Of a DNA stretch of 64,000 bases, positions 17,223 through 26,000 are shown piece after piece. Each line of letters starts with the position of its first letter. Position 1 is the first letter of the stretch. The notes beneath the pieces were generated by a model, which was given only the letters and a program-made list of their open reading frames with translations, searched no databases and was not told where the DNA came from. The DNA is taken from assembly GCF_014651895.1 (NCBI RefSeq), contig NZ_BMXT01000001.1, positions 868,001 through 932,000 of the forward strand, given 5' to 3'. The stretch is from Rhodanobacter panaciterrae. GTDB taxonomy: Bacteria; Pseudomonadota; Gammaproteobacteria; Xanthomonadales; Rhodanobacteraceae. Both the position numbers and the translations under genes were made by a program.

Positions 17223-19388
17223 ATGAACAGCCGCATCATCCGCGAGACCTCGCCACCCGACGCTTCCGTGCCGGCCGCCAACGATGCCGTGTCGGCGACG
17301 CCGGCGGTGGATCTCACCGACAATCGCCTGTACATCCACCGCGAGCTGTCGCAGCTGCAGTTCAATATCCGCGTGCTGGACCAGGCGTTGGACGAGCGCA
17401 CGCCGCTGCTGGAGCGGCTGAAGTTCCTGCTGATCTTCTCGCGCAACATGGACGAGTTCTTCGAGATCCGCGTGGCCGGGCTGAAAGGCCAGATCGCGCT
17501 GGATCACGAGATGATCGGCGCGGACGGCATTCCACCGAAGCGCGCCCTGGCCGAGATCAGCGAGATCGCGCACAAGCAGATCGAACGGCAGTACGCGATC
17601 CTCAACGAGCGCATCCTGCCGGAGCTGGCCGGGCAGGGCATCCGCATCGTTCGCCGCACCCAGTGGACGCACAAGCAGAAGTTGTGGGTACGCCGCTATT
17701 TCCGCGAGGAAGTGGCGCCGCTGATCACGCCGATCGGGCTCGATCCGACCCACCCGTTTCCGCTGCTGGTCAACAAGAGCCTCAACTTCATCGTGCGGCT
17801 GGATGGCGTCGATGCATTCGGCCGCGATTCCGGCCTGGCGATCGTGCCGGCGCCGCGCGTGCTGCCGCGGCTGATCCGTTTGCCGCTGGAGATCTGCGAG
17901 GGCGGCGACAACTACGTGCTGCTGTCCTCGATGATCCACGCGCATGCGGAGGAACTGTTCCCCGGCATGACCGTGCTCGGCTGCTACCAGTTCCGGTTGA
18001 CCCGCAATGCCGACCTCACGCTCGATCCGGAAGACGTCGAGGATCTGGCGCTGGCGCTGCGCGGCGAGCTGTATTCGCGCCGCTTCGGCGATGCGGTGCG
18101 GCTGGAAGTAGCCGACAACTGCCCGAAGGATCTGGCCGACTACCTGCTCAGGCAATTCGGCCTCAACGAGTCCGAGTTGTACGAAGTGAACGGCCCGGTG
18201 AACCTGGCGCGGTTGTTCCGCATCGCCAGCGAGGCGGGTTATCCGCAGCTGCAATATCCGCCGTTCACCCCGGTGCTGCCGAAGGTACTCAAGCACGCCG
18301 AGGACCTGTTCCAGATCATCGGCAAGCAGGATGTGCTGCTGCTGCATCCGTACGAATCGTTTTCGCCGGTGGTCGACCTGCTGCGCCAAGCGGCGAAGGA
18401 TCCGCAGGTGCTGGCGATCAAGCAGACGCTGTACCGCACCAACGCGAATTCGGAAATCGTCGATGCGCTGGTCGACGCGGCGCGTGCCGGCAAGGAAGTG
18501 ACCGCGGTGGTCGAGTTGCGCGCGCGTTTCGACGAGGAGTCGAACCTCACGCTTGCCTCGCGTCTGCAGCAGGCCGGCGCGATGGTGATCTACGGTGTCG
18601 TCGGCATCAAGACGCACGCCAAGCTGATGCTGATCCAGCGCCGCGAGGGCAGCGAGCTGGTGCGTTACGCCCACATGGGCACCGGCAACTACCACACCGG
18701 CAATGCGCGGCTGTACACCGACTACAGCCTGCTCACTTCCGACGAGGCCTTGTGCGAGGATGTGCACAAGCTGTTCAGCCAGCTCACCGGCATGGGCAAG
18801 GTGCTGCGCATGAAGAAGTTGCTGCATGCACCGTTCACGCTGAAGAAGACCCTGCTCGAACTGATCGCGCGCGAGACCACGCACGCCGCCGCCGGCAAGC
18901 CGGCGCAGATCGTCATCAAGGTCAATGCGCTGACCGAGCCGAAGGTGATCCGTGCGTTGTACAAGGCCAGCATCGCCGGCGTGCAGATCGAGCTGATCGT
19001 GCGCGGAGTTTGCTGCCTGCGTCCCGGCGTGGAGGGCGTCTCCGAAAATATCCGCGTACGCTCGATCATCGGCCGTTTCCTCGAACATAGCCGTGTGTAT
19101 TGGTTCGCCAACGATGGCGAGCCGCAGCTGTACCTGTCCAGCGCCGACCTGATGGAGCGCAACCTGGATCGTCGCGTCGAAAGTGCATTCCCGATCGAGG
19201 GCAAGAAGCTGCAGCAACGCGTGCGCAATGCACTGGATCTCTACCTCGCCGACAACACCAGTGCATCACTGCTGCAAGCTGACGGCCAGTACCTGCGCCC
19301 AGCGACGACCAGTGACGAGCCGGTCCGTGATGTGCAGGCCGAGCTGCTGGAAAAACTGTGCGGGACAACGGCCGGCAACAGCCGCTAG
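17223..19388 (+). CDS. ppk1: Polyphosphate kinase 1
   Basis: A 721-residue PPK1, which reversibly makes long-chain polyphosphate from ATP. It has the N-terminal helical domain ([14 protein letters not shown], then [13 protein letters not shown]), the middle domain and two phospholipase D-like catalytic domains. The autophosphorylated His is in [10 protein letters not shown] (H465), the second conserved His in [10 protein letters not shown] (H622), and [10 protein letters not shown] is present. Length and motifs are complete. It stands alone: no ppx follows, and the next gene is convergent. Confidence 0.96.
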   Translation: MNSRIIRETSPPDASVPAANDAVSATPAVDLTDNRLYIHRELSQLQFNIRVLDQALDERTPLLERLKFLLIFSRNMDEFFEIRVAGLKGQIALDHEMIGADGIPPKRALAEISEIAHKQIERQYAILNERILPELAGQGIRIVRRTQWTHKQKLWVRRYFREEVAPLITPIGLDPTHPFPLLVNKSLNFIVRLDGVDAFGRDSGLAIVPAPRVLPRLIRLPLEICEGGDNYVLLSSMIHAHAEELFPGMTVLGCYQFRLTRNADLTLDPEDVEDLALALRGELYSRRFGDAVRLEVADNCPKDLADYLLRQFGLNESELYEVNGPVNLARLFRIASEAGYPQLQYPPFTPVLPKVLKHAEDLFQIIGKQDVLLLHPYESFSPVVDLLRQAAKDPQVLAIKQTLYRTNANSEIVDALVDAARAGKEVTAVVELRARFDEESNLTLASRLQQAGAMVIYGVVGIKTHAKLMLIQRREGSELVRYAHMGTGNYHTGNARLYTDYSLLTSDEALCEDVHKLFSQLTGMGKVLRMKKLLHAPFTLKKTLLELIARETTHAAAGKPAQIVIKVNALTEPKVIRALYKASIAGVQIELIVRGVCCLRPGVEGVSENIRVRSIIGRFLEHSRVYWFANDGEPQLYLSSADLMERNLDRRVESAFPIEGKKLQQRVRNALDLYLADNTSASLLQADGQYLRPATTSDEPVRDVQAELLEKLCGTTAGNSR

Positions 19389-19426
19389 ACAGGTTGTTGC
19401 CTGGCCAATGCGTGGTCCGGATTTTC

Positions 19427-21424
19427 TCAGTGGGTGGGCTGCAGGTGCTGTGTCATCCAGCTCACCCAGCGCCGGTATACGTCGGTGGTGCGCACGATGT
19501 CCTTGGGGAAATGCGTGTCCGCCGGATAAGCGTAGAACTCCACCGGTACGCCGTTGTCGCGTAGCGCGTGATACCACTCATAGCTGTTCACCAGCGGCAC
19601 GTTGGGGTCGCCCACGTCGCCCATGATCAGGGTCGGCGCGGTGACATTGTGTGCATAGGCGATGGGTGATTGTTCGCGCCAGATATCGTGGTCCTTTGTC
19701 GTCCACGGCGAGCCGCCGAAGAAATAGGTGTCGCCGGTCTGGTAATACGAGATGGTGTAGTCCATGACCCAGTCCGTCAACGCGGCACCGGATACGGCGG
19801 CTTTCCACACCGGGTAGTGCCCGGTCAGCCAGGTGGTCATGTAGCCACCGTACGACCAGCCGCTGACGCCGATGCGCTGCGCATCGACGAAGCCGAGCTT
19901 CTGCACCGCATCCACGCCTGCCATCACATCCTTGCCGGGACCGACACCGGTGTCGCGGAAGATCGCGTGCTGGTAGGCGTCGCCGAGATTGATGCTGCCG
20001 CGATAATTCGGCTGAAATACCGCGAAGCCCGCGGCAGCCAGCAGTTGCGGCAATGCTGCGAACTTCACCGTGGATGCCGCTTCCGGGCCACCGTGAATCA
20101 CCAACGCCAATGGATAGGATTGTCCGCGCTGGTAGCCCACCGGATAGGTCAGCACACCATCTTCGTGGAAGCCGTCCGATCCCTGCCATTCGATCGATTC
20201 GGTGCGGCCCAGTGCGAGGTTGTCGACGAACGCATTGAGGTTGGTGAGCCGGCGCGGTTTCGCGCTCACCGAATCCATCACATACAGCTCGGCCGGATGC
20301 GTCGTGGTGCTGCCGACGAAGGCCAGCGCCCCGGTTTTCGACACGCTCACATCCGCACCAGCTTCCACTTCGCCAAGGTCGAGCTTCTTCGCGGCGCCCG
20401 TCAGCGGTTGCTCCCACAGCACCGAGTGAGTGCCATCTTCGCCTGCCAGCACGAGTGCCTTGCCGTGCGGCAGCCAGACGTAGCTGTTGAAGTTGCGCGC
20501 CGATGCCTCGGTGACATCGCGGCTGTTGCCGTCCGCCGTCACGTAGACCGCATTGCCGTTGTTCTGATCACCGTTGCGCGGGCGCATGAAGGCGAAGCTG
20601 TCGCTGTCTGGCGCATACATGGCATTCACCGCGCCTTCCGCCGGTACCAGTGTGTGCGGCTCGCCGCCACCGGCATCCACGGCGGCAATCACCGAGTGGA
20701 ATGACGGCCCCCAGTACGCGCCGGGAAAGCGCGTGAACGCGATGCTGCGGCCGTCACGACTCCATGTCGGTACTGGTGCGTTGTCCTGCTGGTCGGTCTG
20801 CAGGCTGTAGCTGCCCCGGGTGAGTTGTTTCGCGGTGCCGCCGGCACTGGGCACCAGCCACAGGTGCCATGGCGTGAGGGTGGCGCGAGTGAGGAAGTGG
20901 TTGTCGGTGACCTGGAATGCGTCGTCGTGTTCCTTGATGGCTTTCGCGTTGGCAGGTTCGTCCTCGCTGACGAACGCGATTTGCTTGCCATCTGGACTCC
21001 AGCTGTACGCATCCACGCCGCGCTTGGTCTCGGTGATACGCAACGCATCGCCGCCGTCCATCGGCATCACGTAGAGCTGTCCTTCTTTCGTTTCCGCATC
21101 CTTGGCGATGAACGCCAGCCGCGCGCCATCCGGCGACCAGCGCGGCGACGAGAGCCCCTCGCGTTTCCAGGTCAGTGCGCGCCGGACGCCGCTGGCGACA
21201 TCCACCAGGTCGAGTTCCTGCTGGCTCTTGTCGGTCTTCCAGTCCGGCGTCGACACGACCACCGCGATGCGTTTGCCGTCCGGTGAAATCTGTGGCTCGC
21301 TCAGGCTCACGACCCGCTGCAGGTCGTTCAACTGGAATGCCTGCGCAGTCGTGGCGGCATGCGCCGATAGCGACAGCGCAAACACGCAGCATGCCGCGTA
21401 CGCAAAATAACGAGTGGACTTCAT
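19427..21424 (-). CDS. S9 family serine peptidase (prolyl oligopeptidase/DPP type), exported
   Basis: A 665-residue peptidase. A signal peptide (MKSTRYFAYAACCVFALSLSAHA) sends it to the periplasm. Residues about 35-390 form a beta-propeller with TolB-like blades (ISPDGKRIAVVVS, PRWSPDGARLAFIA, YSWSPDGKQIAFVS). The C-terminal alpha/beta hydrolase holds the triad Ser524 in GWSYGGYM, Asp near 606 in GDPNVP and His638 in DTHFP. Expected activity is cleavage of short peptides, perhaps after proline or as an acylaminoacyl peptidase; specificity is unknown. The start at 21424 places the signal peptide first. Upstream lies a near-perfect inverted repeat. Confidence 0.9.
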   Translation of the reverse strand: MKSTRYFAYAACCVFALSLSAHAATTAQAFQLNDLQRVVSLSEPQISPDGKRIAVVVSTPDWKTDKSQQELDLVDVASGVRRALTWKREGLSSPRWSPDGARLAFIAKDAETKEGQLYVMPMDGGDALRITETKRGVDAYSWSPDGKQIAFVSEDEPANAKAIKEHDDAFQVTDNHFLTRATLTPWHLWLVPSAGGTAKQLTRGSYSLQTDQQDNAPVPTWSRDGRSIAFTRFPGAYWGPSFHSVIAAVDAGGGEPHTLVPAEGAVNAMYAPDSDSFAFMRPRNGDQNNGNAVYVTADGNSRDVTEASARNFNSYVWLPHGKALVLAGEDGTHSVLWEQPLTGAAKKLDLGEVEAGADVSVSKTGALAFVGSTTTHPAELYVMDSVSAKPRRLTNLNAFVDNLALGRTESIEWQGSDGFHEDGVLTYPVGYQRGQSYPLALVIHGGPEAASTVKFAALPQLLAAAGFAVFQPNYRGSINLGDAYQHAIFRDTGVGPGKDVMAGVDAVQKLGFVDAQRIGVSGWSYGGYMTTWLTGHYPVWKAAVSGAALTDWVMDYTISYYQTGDTYFFGGSPWTTKDHDIWREQSPIAYAHNVTAPTLIMGDVGDPNVPLVNSYEWYHALRDNGVPVEFYAYPADTHFPKDIVRTTDVYRRWVSWMTQHLQPTH

Positions 21425-21456
21425 GGCAGCACTCCCGTTCTGAACGCGCAACTGAC

Positions 21457-21483
21457 GTGACGGCGTGCCAGGCATGTCGTCAC
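21457..21483. promoter_or_regulatory. Inverted repeat upstream of the S9 peptidase
   Basis: GTGACGGCGTGCC-A-GGCATGTCGTCAC, 13-nt arms with two mismatches, 33 bp before the peptidase start. Position and symmetry fit a repressor or activator site, or a leader hairpin. No known operator consensus is claimed. Confidence 0.35.
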
Positions 21484-21639
21484 GCCACAAAAGATCGGCT
21501 ATTTCTGCAGGCAGATTCCCGTTGGGAAGACTGGCACGTTCCACCGCTTCCGGAAAAGTGCTTGGCAAGGTCTGCCCGGGTCAGACGGCCGGATGGGGAG
21601 TAGGCTTCTGCAATCCAAGTCAAAGTCCGCGAGGTCAGC

Positions 21640-21843
21640 TTGAACGCATCGACACTACTGTGGGGCGTGTTGTTCGGGTCGATCGGATTCGGTTTTCTCC
21701 TGTACGGAAAGAAACAGCGCGCGATCGTTCCGCTGGTCTGCGGACTGGCGTTGATGGTGTTTCCGTATTTCGTGTCGCGTACCGGCCTGCTGATCGTCAT
21801 CGGGATTGCGCTGATGGCGATCCCCTATTTCGTCAGGGTGTAG
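21640..21843 (+). CDS. Small two-helix membrane protein (67 aa)
   Basis: A 67-residue protein starting at a TTG with GAGG about 5 nt upstream. It is almost wholly hydrophobic: LLWGVLFGSIGFGFLLYG, a short charged turn KKQR, then IVPLVCGLALMVFPYFV and LLIVIGIALMAIPYFV, so two or three membrane segments. Closely similar small proteins occur across Xanthomonadales and are sometimes labelled amino acid transport protein without evidence; function is unknown. A terminator hairpin follows. Confidence 0.7.
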   Translation: MNASTLLWGVLFGSIGFGFLLYGKKQRAIVPLVCGLALMVFPYFVSRTGLLIVIGIALMAIPYFVRV

Positions 21844-21876
21844 GCATCGGGTGTAGTGCCGCCCAGCGCGCACGAA

Positions 21877-21899
21877 AAAGCCGGCGCAAGGCCGGCTTT
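21877..21899 (+). terminator. Rho-independent terminator between the small membrane gene and tRNA-Ala
   Basis: AAAGCCGGC-GCAAG-GCCGGCTTT, a perfect 9-bp stem with a 5-nt loop, preceded by an A run and ending in TTT. It lies 34 nt after the stop of the small membrane gene and 20 nt from the 3' end of the convergent tRNA gene, so it may work both ways. Confidence 0.8.
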
Positions 21900-21918
21900 C
21901 CGTCAATCGTAAAATCCG

Positions 21919-21994
21919 TGGTGGAGCGGATGGGGATCGAACCCACGACCTCCACGATGCGAACGTGGCGCTCTCCCAGCTGAGCTACCGCCCC
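21919..21994 (-). tRNA. tRNA-Ala (anticodon CGC)
   Basis: A 76-nt cloverleaf on the minus strand with encoded CCA. The anticodon stem CCACG/CGTGG encloses TTCGCAT, giving anticodon CGC (reads GCG). The acceptor stem GGGGCGG/CCGCTCC contains the G3:U70 pair that defines tRNA-Ala, and the discriminator is A. Confidence 0.97.
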
Positions 21995-22062
21995 ACGGAA
22001 GCCGCAAATGTTAGCAGTGTGCGCCGGTTTTCGCCAAGCCCTGCGTTCGACCCTGGTCGGGA

Positions 22063-23178
22063 TCAGCCGGGCAGCAGAGCGGCCAGACGATCGTGCAGCA
22101 CCTCGCGGCGCCAGCCTTCGAGGAACTCGGGCCATTCGGCGGTGACCACGTATTCCTCCAGTACTTTGCGCGGGCAGAGCAGGCCGGGTGGCAGGTCGAG
22201 TTCAACCGCGAGACTGTCGATCAACTGCTTCATTTCGCCGAGTGCTTTCTTCGCCTCGCCTTGTGGGTGGCCGGGGATGCGTACGGTGGTGGCGATTTCC
22301 TCGACGCTGACGGCGGGTGCGAGCAGCTCGAACAATTCGCTGCGTTGGGCCGAGCGCAATGCACGCTGGCCACGGCCGCGTTGCTCGAGATCGGCGAGGC
22401 TGGCTGGCGGTTGCTGCGCTAGGCTCAGCGCCAGCGTGTCGTCGAGCAGCCACGGGCGCGGCACGTCGAGGCGACGTGCGCTGCGGTCGCGCCACTGCAG
22501 CAGTCGGCGCAGCAGGGCTTGTTGTGCGGCCGGCCATTCAGCGGCGCCGCGCATCGCGCGTTGCGGCTGCGGGTCGCCGTCGCGATGGCTGGCGCGGCTT
22601 TTCAGGCGTTCGCAGTCCTCGGCGTGCCAGGCGCTGCGGTCGCGTTGCTGCAGGCGCTCGCTGAGTTGCTCATGGATGGTTTTCAGATACACCACATCCA
22701 GCGCGGCATAGCTGCATTGCGACGCAGTGAGCGGACGCTGCAGCCAGTCGGAACGGGTCTCGCCCTTGTCCAGTTCCACCCCGGTCAGCTCGGCGACCAG
22801 TGCGCGGTAGCTGATGCCCAAGCCCATGCCGACGAAGGCGGCGGCGATCTGCGTATCGAACAGGATGTGCGGACCATCCGGCAGCAGTGGCGAAAGGGTT
22901 TCCAGATCCTCGCTGGCGCTGTGCATCACGGTGACGGCCGGGCCGGCGCCGAGCAGCGGCTGCAGCGCGTCGCCGATCTCGAACGCGAGTGGGTCGATCA
23001 GTGCATGACGGCCGTTCCATCCCAACTGCAATAGCGCCAGCTGCGGATAGAACGTATTGCGACGCATGAACTCGGTATCCAGGCCGACCGCGGCGTCCGC
23101 GGGTATCGTGGCCAGCCACGCCTGCAGCGCGTCGCGATGATCGATCCACTCGGCGGCGGCGGTTTCGGGCAATGACAT
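22063..23178 (-). CDS. rnd: Ribonuclease D
   Basis: A 371-residue RNase D, a 3'-5' exoribonuclease for tRNA 3' end trimming. The DEDD metal-binding residues are visible: Asp34 and Glu36 in GLDTEF, Asp in SASEDLETL and the final Asp in YAALDVVYL (DEDDy type). An HRDC domain follows (QQALLRRLLQWRDRSARR). The start at 23178 has AAGGAA upstream. It is divergent from the SUMF1-domain gene with 100 bp between starts, and its 3' end is next to tRNA-Ala. Confidence 0.93.
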   Translation of the reverse strand: MSLPETAAAEWIDHRDALQAWLATIPADAAVGLDTEFMRRNTFYPQLALLQLGWNGRHALIDPLAFEIGDALQPLLGAGPAVTVMHSASEDLETLSPLLPDGPHILFDTQIAAAFVGMGLGISYRALVAELTGVELDKGETRSDWLQRPLTASQCSYAALDVVYLKTIHEQLSERLQQRDRSAWHAEDCERLKSRASHRDGDPQPQRAMRGAAEWPAAQQALLRRLLQWRDRSARRLDVPRPWLLDDTLALSLAQQPPASLADLEQRGRGQRALRSAQRSELFELLAPAVSVEEIATTVRIPGHPQGEAKKALGEMKQLIDSLAVELDLPPGLLCPRKVLEEYVVTAEWPEFLEGWRREVLHDRLAALLPG

Positions 23179-23278
23179 CGATATTCCTTGAAAGGCGCAG
23201 GGCGCGGATTGCCCTGTCGGCGGTTTGTGCCTATGGTGGACGGCGCACGATAACAGGCCGCACCAAGGACGCCCATCT

Positions 23279-25216
23279 ATGCCGAGCAATGCAACCCTTC
23301 GCCGTCAGCGCACTCTTGGTGGAGCGCTGGGGGTGATCGTGCTGGGGTTCGCGCTGACGTATCACTTTTTCCCGCGGGTATTCCACGTCGATCCGACCCA
23401 GGCACCGCGACGTTCGATGTCGATGGGCACCCAGGCGCCGACCAGCGGATTGCAGCCGGAGAGCGTATCGGCGATCAGCGAAATCAACGCCGGGCCGCCA
23501 CTGACGCTGGCACCGGCCGCCGTGATCGCCGCGCACAGCAGCAAGAATGCAAACCTGCCCGAGCAGCTGAGTGCGGATACGCCGGCGGTGCAGGCGTTGC
23601 TGGTGCGTGCGGCCAAGGCGCTGCATGACGGTCAACTGGCCGGCGACGCAAACAGCGCTGCGGCGCTGTTTGCGCAGGCGCTGAAGGACAAGCCGGACAG
23701 CCGTCGCGCCGCGCAGGGTCTGTTCGACGTGCGGGCGCGGCTGGTGGCAGAGATCGATCAGGACATCGCAGTAGGCGACGCCGATGCCGCGGAGGATCTG
23801 CTCGATGCGTTGCGTCCGCTGCCGGATGCCGCCGACGATGTGGCGCAGCTGGAAGCCAGCCTGAAAACCCTAGTCAAGGTCCGGCCGATGCTGGCGAAGG
23901 CGGCCGGCCTGCTGCAGCAGGGCAAGGTGGATCAGCCGCATGGCGGAAGTGCGCTGGACATCTACCGTGAGGTACAGCAGCTCGATCCGCAGAATGCGGT
24001 GGCCGAGCAGGGCATTTTCCAGGTGCAGCGTGCGGTGCTCGATCGCGCACTGGCCGCCGTGGCGCAGAACGATTTCGTCGGTGCGGACCAGCAACTGGCC
24101 GAAGCGCAGACCATCCGTCCCGGTTCGCAGCAGATGCTCGATGTGCACAAACGCGTCGACGACATGCGCGAACAGCGCGCGAACGGCGTGCTGGCGCAGG
24201 CGCGTTCGGCGCTGGATGCCGGCAATGTCGAACTGGCCGAGAAACTGGCAGTGCAGGCCCGGGCGATCGATCCGGGGCTGGCAACGCTGGCGGATTTCGA
24301 TGAGCGGCTGACCAACGCGCGCCTGTATGCCAGCTACAAACCGGGCCAGGTCTTCACCGATCGCTATGTCGACCTGCCGGGCAAGACGCCGGCGATGGTG
24401 GTGATTCCCACTGGCAGTTTCCAGATGGGCGTGTCGGCTGACGCGGATGAGCGCATCGACGCCGAAATGCCGCAGCACGCGGTCACCATCGACAAGGGTT
24501 TCGCGATGGCGCGCACGGCGGTGACGGTGGGCGAATTCCGCGAGTTCGTGCGCGCCAGCGGCTATGTGCCCGATTCGGTCAAGCTGGGCGGCTCCAGCGT
24601 GTATGACGAGCGCAGCGGTGCGTTGCGTGACGACTCCGACGCGACCTGGCAGGACGACTATGCCGGTCACAAGGCCGACGACAAGCTGCCGGTGGTGAAC
24701 ATCTCGTGGAACGATGCCAAGGCGTACACCGATTGGCTCAGCCAGCGCACCGGCAAGATCTACCGCTTGCCCAGCGAAGCCGAATTCGAATATGCCCTGC
24801 GTGGCGGCACCACCAGCCGCTACTGGTGGGGCGACGGTGTGCCCACCCATCCGGTGGAAAACCTCACCGGTTCCGGCGACCGCTCGCGCAGCGGCCGGCG
24901 CTGGAGCCATGCCTTCCGCGGTTATCGCGATGGCTACTGGGGGCCGGCACCGGTGATGAGCTTCGTCGCCAATCCGTTCGGCCTGTACGACATCAACGGC
25001 AATGTGTCCGAGTGGGCGCAGGACTGCTGGCACGACAGCTACCTGCGCGCACCAGTCGACGGCAGCGCATGGCTCAATCCGGGTTGCCGCGTCCACGTGG
25101 TGCGTGGCGGTTCCTGGGGCAGCTCACCGGAGCAGGTGAACTCGGCCTATCGCCAGGGCGTCAATGGCGATGCGCGCAGTGGTCGCGTGGGTTTCCGCGT
25201 GGTGCGCGAGTTGTAG
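23279..25216 (+). CDS. Membrane-anchored SUMF1/formylglycine-generating-enzyme-like protein with helical repeat region
   Basis: A 645-residue protein in three parts. Residues about 8-28 (TLGGALGVIVLGFALTYHFF) are one N-terminal membrane anchor. Residues about 90-360 are alanine-rich helical repeats resembling TPR units (ALFAQALKDKPDSRRAAQGL, YREVQQLDPQNAVAEQGIF and a third, similar ALDAGNVELAEKLAVQARAI block). From about 373 it is a SUMF1 domain (MVVIPTGSFQMG, AMARTAVTVGEFREF, YRLPSEAEFEYALRGG, ending VVRGGSWGSS and GRVGFRVVREL). Many such domains in bacteria are not true sulfatase activators, and no sulfatase is nearby. The catalytic domain should lie in the periplasm. The start at 23279 has AAGGA upstream. 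Confidence 0.85.
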   Translation: MPSNATLRRQRTLGGALGVIVLGFALTYHFFPRVFHVDPTQAPRRSMSMGTQAPTSGLQPESVSAISEINAGPPLTLAPAAVIAAHSSKNANLPEQLSADTPAVQALLVRAAKALHDGQLAGDANSAAALFAQALKDKPDSRRAAQGLFDVRARLVAEIDQDIAVGDADAAEDLLDALRPLPDAADDVAQLEASLKTLVKVRPMLAKAAGLLQQGKVDQPHGGSALDIYREVQQLDPQNAVAEQGIFQVQRAVLDRALAAVAQNDFVGADQQLAEAQTIRPGSQQMLDVHKRVDDMREQRANGVLAQARSALDAGNVELAEKLAVQARAIDPGLATLADFDERLTNARLYASYKPGQVFTDRYVDLPGKTPAMVVIPTGSFQMGVSADADERIDAEMPQHAVTIDKGFAMARTAVTVGEFREFVRASGYVPDSVKLGGSSVYDERSGALRDDSDATWQDDYAGHKADDKLPVVNISWNDAKAYTDWLSQRTGKIYRLPSEAEFEYALRGGTTSRYWWGDGVPTHPVENLTGSGDRSRSGRRWSHAFRGYRDGYWGPAPVMSFVANPFGLYDINGNVSEWAQDCWHDSYLRAPVDGSAWLNPGCRVHVVRGGSWGSSPEQVNSAYRQGVNGDARSGRVGFRVVREL

Positions 25217-25224
25217 CCAGACAT

Positions 25225-25252
25225 GAAAAACCCCGCGCAAGGCGGGGTTTTT
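25225..25252 (+). terminator. Rho-independent terminator after the SUMF1-domain gene
   Basis: AAAAACCCCGC-GCAAG-GCGGGGTTTTT: a GC stem of 6 bp extended by A/T pairs, with T5 on the plus strand, 9 nt after the stop. Strong canonical terminator, lying just before the 3' end of the convergent tRNA-Leu. Confidence 0.93.
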
Positions 25253-25259
25253 CATTAAT

Positions 25260-25345
25260 TGGTACCGGTGATAGGACTCGAACCTACACGACATCGCTGC
25301 CAGCGGATTTTGAGTCCGCCGCGTCTACCATTCCGCCACACCGGC
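25260..25345 (-). tRNA. tRNA-Leu (anticodon CAA)
   Basis: An 86-nt class II tRNA on the minus strand with a long variable arm and encoded CCA. The anticodon stem GCGGA/TCCGC encloses CTCAAAA, anticodon CAA (reads TTG). The acceptor stem GCCGGTG/CACCGGT has a G1:U72 wobble at the first pair; the discriminator is A, as for tRNA-Leu. Confidence 0.95.
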
Positions 25346-25370
25346 ATGTGAGCGGCGTATTATGCCGGGT

Positions 25371-25952
25371 TCAGTGCACGCGGTCGAGTCCCAGTTGACG
25401 CACGTCGCGACCGTACCAGCGATCCTCGGGCAGCGGCCGGAACACCGCGCACTGGGTCATCGGGCCGGAATAGATGTGCAGGCTGACGGTGACCGCGTTG
25501 TCGCTGGGGTTGCGGATGCTGTGGTACTCGTGCGGCGGGATCAGGCTGCCGGCCGAGCCGGCGCCGGCCTGGATCGAGCCGACCGGCTGGAAGCAATAAC
25601 GCTGCGCGTCGTGCTCCAGCAGCTCGTACTGCACGATTTCCAGCGCGCCGTTCCACACGCCCTCGACGCACCACATGCCGTCGTGATCGTGGATCGGCGT
25701 GCCCTGGCCCGGGCCCCAGGTCATCGCCACCACGCAGTAGCCGTGCTCCTCGCTGCGGTAAAGCTCGCGGCGGGCGTAGTGCTCGGGATTGGCTTCGAAC
25801 ACGCAGTCGGGCAACTTCACGGCGTTGTCGCGGATCAGCTTGCACAGGCTGTTGCGCAGGCTGTCGGTGAGTTCGTGGGTGGTCGGCTTGGCCACGGCGG
25901 CGTCGATCGCGTCGATCAGGGTGCGGCTGCCGGGGAAATCCAGGGTAAGCAT
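25371..25952 (-). CDS. Cysteine dioxygenase family cupin protein
   Basis: A 193-residue cupin of the cysteine dioxygenase type I family. The iron-binding His residues are visible: H88 and H90 in GTPIHDHDG and H144 in EYHSIRN. Relatives oxidise the thiol of cysteine or 3-mercaptopropionate to a sulfinate; bacterial members of this length act on one or the other. The residues that decide substrate cannot be judged safely here. It follows the serine O-succinyltransferase-like gene by 48 bp on the same strand, so both may concern cysteine supply and disposal (inference). Confidence 0.84.
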   Translation of the reverse strand: MLTLDFPGSRTLIDAIDAAVAKPTTHELTDSLRNSLCKLIRDNAVKLPDCVFEANPEHYARRELYRSEEHGYCVVAMTWGPGQGTPIHDHDGMWCVEGVWNGALEIVQYELLEHDAQRYCFQPVGSIQAGAGSAGSLIPPHEYHSIRNPSDNAVTVSLHIYSGPMTQCAVFRPLPEDRWYGRDVRQLGLDRVH

Positions 25953-26000
25953 GATGGTCTCGGATGGTGCGTGATGCCGCTTATCTTAGCAGCGGGGCGG

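Noticed and set aside
17163-19217. 684-codon minus-strand open frame antisense to ppk1
   Set aside because: Shadow of ppk1; composition is typical of antisense high-GC frames and no domain is visible.
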